From positions 1 through 14,562 of the forward strand of contig WQXR01000030.1 of assembly GCA_009784745.1 (NCBI GenBank): a stretch of 14,562 bases of DNA. Reading direction: 5' to 3'. The notes under the pieces are model-generated. The model had not been told where the DNA came from, did no database searches, and worked only from the letters and a program-made list of their open reading frames with translations. The translations under genes were made by a program, and so were the position numbers. Source of the DNA: Methanomassiliicoccaceae archaeon (GTDB lineage Archaea > Thermoplasmatota > Thermoplasmata > Methanomassiliicoccales > Methanomethylophilaceae). Shown in pieces: positions 7,686 to 13,651 of this stretch. Position 1 is the stretch's first letter. The number at the start of each line of letters is the position of its first letter.

Positions 7686-7964
7686 TCAGAACGGCCAGTA
7701 CGGCCACTGACCGCCGAATCCGTTCGTCAGGTAACAGCAGCACGCGAATCCTATGCCCACAACGGCAACAAGACACACGTAACATACCGGTTTGCAGTCC
7801 CCTTCGTCATTACAGCACGGCCAATCGCACCCTTTGCTCACGAATTTTCTCTCTTTGACCGGTTCATCCGTTATCGGAACGGACATCGCCGTGCTGAAGA
7901 ATCCGCCTGCAGACTGCTTCGTATACATTGCGATCAATTCTTCCGTGGATCTCATATTTGACAT
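7686..7964 (-). CDS. Cys-rich small peptide, candidate RiPP precursor
   Basis: A 92-aa peptide starting at ATG 7964 (MSNMRSTEELIAMY), where GGTGAGG stands just upstream; an ATG at 7976 would add four residues. The first 45 residues are polar and Cys-free, with a STEELIAMY helix and a Gly-Gly at 20-21, like a leader. The rest holds nine cysteines (46, 50, 51, 57, 61, 64, 75, 76, 77), including a CC and a CCC run, a hydrophobic Gly/Val stretch between them, and an aromatic end GGQWPYWPF. No family is recognised. The radical SAM/SPASM gene follows after 4 nt, the classic arrangement of a modified peptide and its maturase. Alternative: a small membrane protein using the 65-80 hydrophobic stretch. 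It is transcribed from a TATA element shared with the divergent DUF5685 gene. Confidence 0.75.
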   Translation of the reverse strand: MSNMRSTEELIAMYTKQSAGGFFSTAMSVPITDEPVKERKFVSKGCDWPCCNDEGDCKPVCYVCLVAVVGIGFACCCYLTNGFGGQWPYWPF

Positions 7965-8015
7965 GTGCCTCACCATCTAATATCCTGAACGGATGTACAC
8001 CGCCGGATAAGTTTT

Positions 8016-8027
8016 GGAAATATTTAA
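8016..8027. promoter_or_regulatory. Symmetric TATA element between Cys-rich peptide and DUF5685
   Basis: The palindromic core AAATATTT (8018-8025), within GGAAATATTTAAC, is the only TATA-like run in the gap. It is correctly oriented for both genes. Expected transcript starts are near 7996 (minus, about 32-nt leader with GGTGAGG) and 8046 (plus, about 20-nt leader with GGGAG at 8053-8057). Confidence 0.5.
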
Positions 8028-8065
8028 CTTCGTATGCTGTTTATTGGATACAGGGAGACTGGGGT

Positions 8066-8977
8066 TTGTTCGGTTATGTTATCCCGTCGTACGGTACGAT
8101 GTCCGCTTCGGACCTTTACGCATACAGGTCATGTTATTGTGAATCCTGCCATCAGTTAAGGGCGAATTTCGGTATCGTGTTAACTGCTGCGGTGAATTAC
8201 GATATGACGTTCAACAGCATCGTTCTTAATTCTTTGTCTGATAACGGCAAAGAGCATCAGAACACAAAGAACGGGATGATATGCATACTCGGAAAATGTA
8301 TCAGGGACGATGAACTTCTGAAAAAGATCGCCGGATATACCATGATATTGACAAAATGGGAATTGGAGGACGATAAGAAAGATAACTCCAATATCCGATC
8401 GAACGCTGCGTACCTTGCGCTTGGACGCGCGATACGTAAAGCGGAAAGGATGTATCCCTGTTATGATGAATATGTGGGCAAAGGATTTGAGACCCTGACG
8501 AAAATGGAATCTGACGGATGTACGGATGCCGTTGAGATAGGAGAAAAATTTTCAAAGATGCTCATGCCGGCGATGAGGGACATCGCCGGCGACGCGTGGA
8601 ACAGCGAACTTGAAAGATTCTTCATCGGTCTGGGAACGATGATATACGTAACGGACGCGATCGACGATATTGATGAAGACATCATAAACAATACGTTCAA
8701 TCCGTTCCTGTCGGGACGAAAGAACATCGTGAACAAGGAGAACTTCGTTAAAGAGAACGTTTACGTGATGACCGATATGATGCACGGGGTCATGAAGAAC
8801 ATGCATACATCGTATTCCGCGATACGCAATTCGATGAGATTCCATCACGGCATCACTGATAACGTAATATTCCGAGGCATCCCCGATTCAGTGAAGCGGG
8901 CAATGGAATGCGGATGCTCCTCGAGACCGGGTCTCAGAAACGCCGTATCATCACGTCTGCTGAGAAGGAATGAATGA
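8066..8977 (+). CDS. DUF5685 family protein
   Basis: A 303-aa, mainly helical protein of the DUF5685 family, function unknown. The N-terminus (LFGYVIPSYG, then YAYRSCYCESCHQL, residues 19-32) matches the family opening, with Cys in an RxxYCxxC pattern. Further on, VTDAIDDIDEDI followed by NPF is the acidic family motif. It is reminiscent of metal-binding aspartates in all-helical prenyl-transferring enzymes, but that comparison is only suggestive. The start is taken as TTG 8066: it restores the usual MFGY opening and has GGGAG upstream. The frame is open further upstream, but that extension would run through the TATA element and begin inside the divergent gene. Its divergent, promoter-sharing position suggests coregulation with the Cys-rich peptide and radical SAM pair. 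A 7-bp inverted repeat follows the TGA. Confidence 0.85.
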   Translation: MFGYVIPSYGTMSASDLYAYRSCYCESCHQLRANFGIVLTAAVNYDMTFNSIVLNSLSDNGKEHQNTKNGMICILGKCIRDDELLKKIAGYTMILTKWELEDDKKDNSNIRSNAAYLALGRAIRKAERMYPCYDEYVGKGFETLTKMESDGCTDAVEIGEKFSKMLMPAMRDIAGDAWNSELERFFIGLGTMIYVTDAIDDIDEDIINNTFNPFLSGRKNIVNKENFVKENVYVMTDMMHGVMKNMHTSYSAIRNSMRFHHGITDNVIFRGIPDSVKRAMECGCSSRPGLRNAVSSRLLRRNE

Positions 8978-8979
8978 TT

Positions 8980-8998
8980 TTCATCGGTTTTCGATGAA
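8980..8998 (+). repeat. Inverted repeat after DUF5685, possible terminator or operator
   Basis: TTCATCG (8980-8986) and CGATGAA (8992-8998) form a perfect 7-bp stem with a GTTTT loop, 3 nt after the DUF5685 stop. No T-tract follows. The 3' arm abuts the AATATATG TATA-like run of the next gene, so it may be an operator rather than a terminator. Confidence 0.4.
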
Positions 8999-9004
8999 TA
9001 TATG
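8997..9004 (+). promoter_or_regulatory. TATA-like box of the DUF1846 gene
   Basis: AATATATG lies about 53 nt before ATG 9054, giving an expected transcript start near 9026 and a short leader that contains GGTGATG before the ATG. Confidence 0.35.
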
Positions 9005-9053
9005 AACAACATGTTTTAACAATGAACGCCATACGGAAACCGGTGATGCGCTG

Positions 9054-10550
9054 ATGCTGTCTGTAAAGAACGGTTTTGATAACAGCAAGTATCTTGTCCT
9101 TCAATCGGATCATATCAAGGAACGCATCTCCAGATTCGGCGGAAAGTTATATTTGGAATTCGGCGGAAAGATGTTCGATGATTTTCATGCGTCACGTGTC
9201 CTTCCCGGATTCGAGCCGGACAGTAAGGTGAATATGTTAACTCAACTTAAGGATGAGGCGGAAATATTGATAGTCATCAATTCCGGGGACATCGAAAAGA
9301 ACAAGGTGCGCGGAGACACCGGTGTGACGTACGATATGGAAGTTCTGAGACAGATCGATTCATTGCGTTCAAGAGGATTTATCGTAAAGAGTGTTGTCCT
9401 TACTCGATATAACTCCCAGCATTCCGCCGAGAAGTTCAAGGATCGTCTGACGTCGTTGGGAATGAATGTTTACAAACATTACTTCATTCCCGGATATCCA
9501 TCCGACGTTGCACGGATAGTCAGCGACAAGGGTTTCGGAAAGAACGAACACGTGATAACGGAACGTTCCCTCGTTGTCGTTACGGGCCCCGGAAGCGGAA
9601 GCGGAAAGATGGCCACATGTTTATCTCAACTTTATCATGATCACAAAAAAGGGATAAAAGCGGGGTATGCGAAATACGAAACGTTCCCGATGTGGGACCT
9701 TCCTCTGAAGCATTCTGTGAATTTAGCATATGAGGCTGCCACCGCAGACCTGAACGATCTGAACATGATAGATCCGTTCCATCTTGACTCGTACGGAAAG
9801 ACCGCAGTAAGTTATAACCGTGACATAGAGATATTTCCGGTGCTCAGCGCAATGATGGAAAAGATATCGGGTTCTTCGCCGTACAGATCACCTACCGACA
9901 TGGGCGTGAACATGGCCGGAAGGTGCATCATTGATAATGATGCAGTAGAAAAGGCATCGAAACAGGAAATAATAAGAAGATATTACACCGCAAGGTGCGC
10001 CGTCAGAGAAGGTCTCGGACCGGAAAGTTCTGTCTCTAAATTAGAGATGCTGATGAAACAGGCCGGCGTTTCTGCGGATGACAGAAAAGTTGTGAGACCT
10101 GTTCTGACAACGGCCGCGGAATGTGATAAACCTGTTGTTGGCATAGAATTGCGTGACGGCACCATCGTAACAGGGAAAGCATCGCCGCTCATGTGCGCAT
10201 CCGCCGCGATGTTGCTGAACACGTTGAAACGATTGGGAAAGATAGATGATTCCATGCATTTGATATCTCCGTCAGTGATAGAACCTGTCAGGGAGATGAA
10301 GACAAAATATCTGGGCTACGACAGTCCGAGGCTGCAGGCCGATGAGATACTTGTTGCGTTATCTGTTTCCGCGACGACATCGCCGGTTGCTGATGCAGCT
10401 TTCAGGAAACTTCCCGAGTTGAGGGGATGTGAAGCACACTCATCGGTCATCTTAGCGTCCGCGGATGAGAAGATATTCCGCAGGCTCGGCGTCAGCATCA
10501 CATGCGAGCCTCAATACCTGACAACGAATCTGTATCAGAGCAGAGCCTAA
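9054..10550 (+). CDS. DUF1846 (UPF0371) family protein
   Basis: A 498-aa protein matching DUF1846 over its full, usual length of about 500 residues. Diagnostic stretches are HIKERISRFGGKLYLEFGG, MFDDFHASRVLPGFEPDSK, the glycine-rich loop VVTGPGSGSGKMATCLSQ around residue 175-190, GYAKYETFPMWDLPLKHSVN, AATADLNDLNMIDPFHLDSYG and, near the C-terminus, CEAHSSVILASADE. The glycine-rich loop resembles a phosphate-binding loop, so nucleotide binding is plausible; the reaction is unknown. The family is scattered among anaerobic bacteria and less common in archaea, so horizontal acquisition is possible. The ATG start has GGTGATG just upstream. It is monocistronic here: its own promoter lies upstream and the next gene converges from the right. 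Confidence 0.93.
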   Translation: MLSVKNGFDNSKYLVLQSDHIKERISRFGGKLYLEFGGKMFDDFHASRVLPGFEPDSKVNMLTQLKDEAEILIVINSGDIEKNKVRGDTGVTYDMEVLRQIDSLRSRGFIVKSVVLTRYNSQHSAEKFKDRLTSLGMNVYKHYFIPGYPSDVARIVSDKGFGKNEHVITERSLVVVTGPGSGSGKMATCLSQLYHDHKKGIKAGYAKYETFPMWDLPLKHSVNLAYEAATADLNDLNMIDPFHLDSYGKTAVSYNRDIEIFPVLSAMMEKISGSSPYRSPTDMGVNMAGRCIIDNDAVEKASKQEIIRRYYTARCAVREGLGPESSVSKLEMLMKQAGVSADDRKVVRPVLTTAAECDKPVVGIELRDGTIVTGKASPLMCASAAMLLNTLKRLGKIDDSMHLISPSVIEPVREMKTKYLGYDSPRLQADEILVALSVSATTSPVADAAFRKLPELRGCEAHSSVILASADEKIFRRLGVSITCEPQYLTTNLYQSRA

Positions 10551-10568
10551 GCCAACACGTAACGTGAC

Positions 10569-10937
10569 CTACTTTTTGTTGCCTCTGATGTGACCGATCG
10601 CCACGAACAATATGATTATCGCCACCGGAAGTATGGCATCGTACGGCCTCTCCAGCAGGTAATATGCTGTTATAAGACCTACAACTCCGAGCACCCCGTA
10701 CTTTTTGAATATCTTTCCGCCGCCCAATAACAGCAGGAATAATATCAGCACAAGGAGCATCGCGGCCGTCACGAACATTCCGGGCGTGAACGGATCTATT
10801 GATATGCTGAGATATTCTGTCACGATCGGTTCGATGAACACGGCGCTCAGAACGGGTACCACAACAACAAGAAGTATCGTAAGTATGAGACCGCCGATGA
10901 AACTGTTCAGAAGGCTTGGTTTTTCTTCGCCTGACAT
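10569..10937 (-). CDS. Small four-helix membrane protein, unknown function
   Basis: A 122-aa hydrophobic protein with about four transmembrane segments: near residues 14-36 (FIGGLILTILLVVVVPVLSA), 54-72 (FVTAAMLLVLILFLLLLGGG), 79-95 (KYGVLGVVGLITAYYLL) and 101-115 (AILPVAIIILFVAIGHI). A polar N-terminus (MSGEEKPSLLN) and a basic C-terminus (IRGNKK) flank them. No family is recognised and no catalytic motif is visible. ATG 10937 is about 25 nt below a weak ATTAATAC element, so a leaderless start is likely. It is the only gene in the window that ends in TAG. It converges on DUF1846 with an 18-nt gap. Confidence 0.7.
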   Translation of the reverse strand: MSGEEKPSLLNSFIGGLILTILLVVVVPVLSAVFIEPIVTEYLSISIDPFTPGMFVTAAMLLVLILFLLLLGGGKIFKKYGVLGVVGLITAYYLLERPYDAILPVAIIILFVAIGHIRGNKK

Positions 10938-11353
10938 GATACTTCATTGCGAAGGAGGTATTAATGCTTTCATGATAGTATCAGGTATCCTTTTTAACAT
11001 GCTCGTTCCCGACCTTCGTCGGGTGCCGTTCGACCATTTACTGTGCATACCCTTCAAACAAATGATGCATCATGTTCATCGCCGTTACGAAAAATAACGA
11101 TCTCGCTTTAAATACCTACCCAGTCGTCGCCGCATGGAGTTTAAATACTCTGAAAATCGGCGTTTATATACTACAAGAACACACAACATCTTATGCCGCA
11201 GCATAGAAAAAACTGAACAAAAATAAGATTGAAAATTTTATATTCGCCTACAGTATATAATATTTTCGTATTTATGGTTCGGAAGGTTCGTTTAAAAATA
11301 TTTAAAATATCTAATATACAATATAAATTTAGTTCTTAAAGAGATAGATGTGC
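10938..11353. other. AT-rich non-coding stretch with several TATA-like boxes
   Basis: No convincing gene is seen here. The first 40 nt hold the promoter of the minus-strand membrane protein. A 6-bp hairpin (CCCGAC 11008-11013 with GTCGGG 11018-11023) follows. From 11100 the sequence becomes strongly A+T rich, with two identical TTTAAATAC boxes 33 nt apart (11107-11115 and 11140-11148), a TTTATATAC (11163-11171), an AGTATATAATATTTT run near 11252 and further A/T tracts up to 11340. It probably acts as an extended upstream control region for the secreted-protein gene, or drives a small RNA that cannot be delimited by eye. Confidence 0.45.
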
Positions 11354-11362
11354 ATATAAATA
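11354..11362 (+). promoter_or_regulatory. Probable proximal TATA box of the secreted-protein gene
   Basis: ATATAAATA is the last strong TATA-like box before the gene. An expected transcript start about 25 nt downstream falls near 11383, at the first base of the structured leader. Confidence 0.5.
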
Positions 11363-11382
11363 CTTTATAAACGATATTGCAG

Positions 11383-11525
11383 GCAGAGCGTAGGGACGCC
11401 AAAGCACCGAAGCCCAGACGGCTACGTGTGTGCTCTGTTCGGCAGGTTGTTTCATAAATAACGAATGAACAGCAGTGCCGATGGCGAAAAAGATCCTTGC
11501 TCTGTTAAAAAAGATGGTGAGATTA
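11383..11525 (+). ncRNA. Candidate structured 5' leader (possible cis-regulatory RNA)
   Basis: About 140 nt lie between the predicted transcript start and the chosen ATG at 11526, long for a window in which most genes look leaderless. A compact fold is possible: GCAGAG (11383-11388) with CTCTGT (11433-11438), inner CGTAG (11389-11393) with CTACG (11422-11426), and CCG (11407-11409) with CGG (11419-11421), leaving GGACGCCAAAGCA as a large internal bulge. TGCTCTGTT occurs twice (11431-11439 and 11498-11506), so the 5' arm has two exclusive partners. GAACAG (11467-11472) can also capture CTGTTC (11435-11440). The GGGACGC-AAAGC string resembles the GEMM (c-di-GMP-I) core, but the rest of that fold is not seen. 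Confidence 0.4.
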
Positions 11526-12845
11526 ATGAAAAGATCAGTCATAATGGCCTTGGTCGCAGCAGCAATGTTGGTCGCAGCCATCCCCTTGGGTCTGGCGGCG
11601 GCGGAGGATGACGATTATGTCCTCGGAGCCAACGGCGGCGCGACAGGCGGAGGGGACAACAGTTTCAATCTTGACGCTGCATTGGCCACCAAAGGCAACG
11701 GCAACAACAACGGCAACTGGTTCAGAGTGAACGAGTTCATCGGTAACGCAGGAACATTCGATCTGGTCAGCGGTGCCAAACTCGATGTTGTCGGCGCTTA
11801 CGGGATAACATACGCGAACGGTCTGTTCACATTAACGGTACTGGGAGGATACGAAGCGGCGAACGCGAACCTCTCCATATCGAACAGCATATTACAAGAT
11901 GTGAAGAATGCGAACGAACTGAGCAAGAAAGGCATAGACCCCAAGACGGCGATATGGACATCGGCGCCGGGTCAGCAGGCATTCTCGTTCAGCGGTAAGA
12001 GCTTCACATTCGCGGCGGACTGGGTCAGCGTAGATGTTCCTGTTTATGTATATTTGAACATATCACTCGTCAAATCCAAAGTTGCGGAACCGCCGATAGA
12101 TCCGCCTGAGCCGGTGCTCGGCAGCATAACGGCACAGATGAAGATCAGCGCCATACAGCCGTATATGTACATCAGCAACAACACCTCCTTCACCGGCGGC
12201 GACTATGTCGTCGGTAACCAGTCATGGGTCACGGCGAGGAGCATACCGCTGGACGCGATACTTTACGGAGTAACGTTCTCGTACGACCTTATCAGTGCGA
12301 ACGGCATAGTCGGGACGTATAACATCTCCGCCAATGAGAACGGCGACCTCGTTATAGCGTTCAACAACGGTCAGACTGCGGTCGGCAGCCTGTATGTCAT
12401 CTTTGGCAACGAATACAAAGGATCCATCTCCAACAGCCTTCCAGGTAATGCGTGGAACAACGGTGCCGGATTGGTCAGGGTTCAAGGCAACAACACCGTA
12501 TCAACTGTAGTCATTCCCGCAGAATATATCAGCACCCTAGAAGGGGATCAATACCTGTTCATGCAGGGGACCATACCGCGCGGTGAGACCGCGGAAGCGG
12601 ATATATCCGACAGATTCATCTTCGAGGTCTTTGTATGGGACAGCAACGGTGAACTCGTCAAGGCCGCATGGCTTGGTAACGGACAGATATTGAATGTCAA
12701 TGACCTCAAAGCAGGCGTATACACCATAACGGTGAATGCCGGCGACAACTGGACATTGATATATCAACCGGAGATCGTTGTCGACGGTGACGATGTTGAG
12801 ACGTTCATAAGTGCGTCCGTCATATTCCCGGCGATACTTATCTGA
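11526..12845 (+). CDS. Secreted surface-type protein, no membrane anchor
   Basis: A 439-aa exported protein of unknown family. It opens with a clear Sec signal peptide (MKRSVIMALVAAAMLVAAIP, then LGLAAA before an acidic EDDD), and cleavage is expected near residue 25. The mature part is rich in Gly, Asn, Ser, Thr and aromatic residues in short alternating strands, typical of beta-sandwich surface proteins. It has about eight N-x-S/T sequons and no cysteine, and a proline-rich linker (PPIDPPEP) splits it into two parts. No C-terminal transmembrane helix or sorting signal is seen, so it may be released or bound to another surface protein. ATG 11526 is chosen because GGTGA lies 5 nt upstream and it starts the signal peptide; the frame is open back to 11475, which would add 17 basic residues. 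A strong terminator follows. Confidence 0.82.
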   Translation: MKRSVIMALVAAAMLVAAIPLGLAAAEDDDYVLGANGGATGGGDNSFNLDAALATKGNGNNNGNWFRVNEFIGNAGTFDLVSGAKLDVVGAYGITYANGLFTLTVLGGYEAANANLSISNSILQDVKNANELSKKGIDPKTAIWTSAPGQQAFSFSGKSFTFAADWVSVDVPVYVYLNISLVKSKVAEPPIDPPEPVLGSITAQMKISAIQPYMYISNNTSFTGGDYVVGNQSWVTARSIPLDAILYGVTFSYDLISANGIVGTYNISANENGDLVIAFNNGQTAVGSLYVIFGNEYKGSISNSLPGNAWNNGAGLVRVQGNNTVSTVVIPAEYISTLEGDQYLFMQGTIPRGETAEADISDRFIFEVFVWDSNGELVKAAWLGNGQILNVNDLKAGVYTITVNAGDNWTLIYQPEIVVDGDDVETFISASVIFPAILI

Positions 12846-12866
12846 GCACAGAACAAACATTAACAA

Positions 12867-12904
12867 GGCCGGCATGAGAGTGCCGGCCGGAATTTATTTT
12901 TTTT
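12867..12904 (+). terminator. Hairpin plus T-tract terminator
   Basis: GGCCGGCA (12867-12874) and TGCCGGCC (12881-12888) make a perfect 8-bp GC-rich stem with a TGAGAG loop. It is followed by GGAATTTA and eight T residues (12897-12904). It lies 22 nt after the stop of the secreted protein. Archaeal termination normally needs only the T-tract, so a bacterial-style hairpin here is notable. Confidence 0.75.
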
Positions 12905-12930
12905 ATCTCCCCTAATTCACACAGATGAAA

Positions 12931-13002
12931 AATTAGCGATATAATTAGCGATATAATTAGCGATATAATTAGCGATATAATTAGCGATATAATTAGCGAC
13001 AT
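12931..13002. repeat. Six tandem copies of a 12-bp repeat
   Basis: The unit AATTAGCGATAT is repeated six times without interruption (starts at 12931, 12943, 12955, 12967, 12979 and 12991). The first five copies are identical and the last has one T-to-C change (GACAT). Each junction contains GATATAATT, a TATA-like string. The array lies between the terminator and the following gene, about 50 nt upstream of its start. Confidence 0.95.
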
Positions 13003-13025
13003 ATTACTGATCGGCGATAAGGGTG

Positions 13026-13034
13026 TTTTATTAT
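13026..13034 (+). promoter_or_regulatory. TATA-like box of the small PH-like gene
   Basis: TTTTATTAT is centred about 23 nt upstream of ATG 13052. It supports a leaderless start at that codon and separates the core promoter from the tandem-repeat array. Confidence 0.4.
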
Positions 13035-13051
13035 CTCGAACATTGATACAT

Positions 13052-13438
13052 ATGAGGAGCGTAAAACAAATGGTGAACGAAGAAGAACTGAAAGCAATGG
13101 AGATACCTGAGATAACCGCTGACGAAAAAGTATTGTCAGAAGGAATTGTGAAAACGGTAATGATGTACAAAGCGGTCTCACCGCCTATATCTTTCAAGTA
13201 TATCTTAACGGATAAAGGATTCTGGACGCGCAACGCCGGTTCCTTTTTGGCAAAATCAAGGTCAACGTTCATATCATATGATCTTGTTGATTCATTTGAG
13301 ACGTTCACACACAGACGCGGTGAATGTTGTGTGCTTTGGCCGAAGAAAGGGATGACCGGAACGGGATTACTTTTTGGCGACGATCATGATGCGGTCGTCG
13401 CGATATTTGAAACATACTTGCAAAGAAAGACACGATAA
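13052..13438 (+). CDS. Small soluble protein, possibly PH-like fold, unknown function
   Basis: A 128-aa protein without signal peptide or membrane segment. The N-terminal 35 residues are charged and helical (VNEEELKAMEIPEITADEKV). The rest reads as alternating strands, ILTDKGFWTRNAG then SRSTFISYDLVDSFETF and CCVLWPKKG, closing with a helix (DDHDAVVAIFETYLQRK). That order (several strands, one C-terminal helix, and an ILTDKG opening strand) resembles small bacterial PH-like domains, but I cannot confirm the family. ATG 13052 is preferred because a TATA-like box lies about 23 nt upstream. ATG 13070 with GAGGAG ten bases before it is the alternative. The upstream tandem-repeat array may modulate its expression. 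It converges on the surface operon. Confidence 0.62.
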   Translation: MRSVKQMVNEEELKAMEIPEITADEKVLSEGIVKTVMMYKAVSPPISFKYILTDKGFWTRNAGSFLAKSRSTFISYDLVDSFETFTHRRGECCVLWPKKGMTGTGLLFGDDHDAVVAIFETYLQRKTR

Positions 13439-13471
13439 AATAATGATGACCGTTCGACTGAAAGTTCGTCG

Positions 13472-13491
13472 CCGTGACCTGCCGGTCACGG
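13472..13491. terminator. Inverted repeat between convergent genes, possible two-way terminator
   Basis: CCGTGACC (13472-13479) and GGTCACGG (13484-13491) form a perfect 8-bp stem with a TGCC loop; a smaller GCCG/CGGC hairpin follows at 13493-13504. It sits in the 87-nt gap between the convergent PH-like gene and the small membrane protein. No T-tract follows on either strand, so a role in termination is only suggested by position. Confidence 0.45.
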
Positions 13492-13525
13492 TGCCGAATG
13501 CGGCAACATACTATCAGATGTCACA

Positions 13526-13651
13526 TCAAGGCCGAACGTTATCTTTCGGAGCATCCAGTTTACGCTGACGTTTCGCGTACGTGTATGACAACGTAAGCGA
13601 GATCGCCATTCCTATCGCAATCCCAATTATGAGATGAAGCCACATGATCAT
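13526..13651 (-). CDS. 41-residue single-span membrane protein
   Basis: A short ORF opening MIMWLHLIIGIAIGMAISLT, then LSYTYA and a basic, polar tail (KRQRKLDAPKDN). One transmembrane helix (residues 4-25) with positive residues after it predicts N-out/C-in topology. The first ATG (13651) overlaps the upstream stop in an ATGA arrangement. The second ATG (13645, two codons later) has better spacing from GGAGGGTGA, which lies in the end of the upstream gene; either way translation is coupled. The helix resembles the C-terminal anchor of the preceding surface protein (W-L-L-I-G-x-x-I-G with two one-codon insertions), and the two DNA segments are also visibly similar, which suggests a local duplication. 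It is possibly a partner subunit or a leftover anchor. Confidence 0.6.
   Translation of the reverse strand: MIMWLHLIIGIAIGMAISLTLSYTYAKRQRKLDAPKDNVRP

Noticed and set aside
7928..8065. N-terminal extension of the DUF5685 protein
   Set aside because: It would start inside the divergent peptide gene and run through the shared TATA element. TTG 8066 restores the family N-terminus and has a Shine-Dalgarno.
10972..11097. 41-codon plus-strand ORF preceded by GGAGGT
   Set aside because: The GGAGGT is 12 nt from this ATG, and the better-spaced ATG after it stops within four codons. The product has no recognisable features, and the region is the promoter of the minus-strand gene.
11383..11445. Cobalamin riboswitch or tRNA in the leader
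   Set aside because: CCGAAGCCCAGA is superficially like part of the cobalamin motif, but the conserved B12-box core is absent. There is no TPsiC arm or acceptor pairing for a tRNA.
11475..11525. 17-residue N-terminal extension of the secreted protein
   Set aside because: It lacks a Shine-Dalgarno and would precede the signal peptide with a basic stretch. ATG 11526 has GGTGA at proper spacing. The translated extension could still matter for leader regulation.
12931..13002. Tandem array as a CRISPR
   Set aside because: Units are 12 bp and contiguous, with no spacers and no cas genes nearby.
12838..13308. Minus-strand ORF containing a repeated Leu-Ile-Ile-Ser peptide
   Set aside because: The periodic peptide is only the translation of the 12-bp tandem DNA repeat. 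The rest lies antisense to the PH-like gene, and no start signal supports it.
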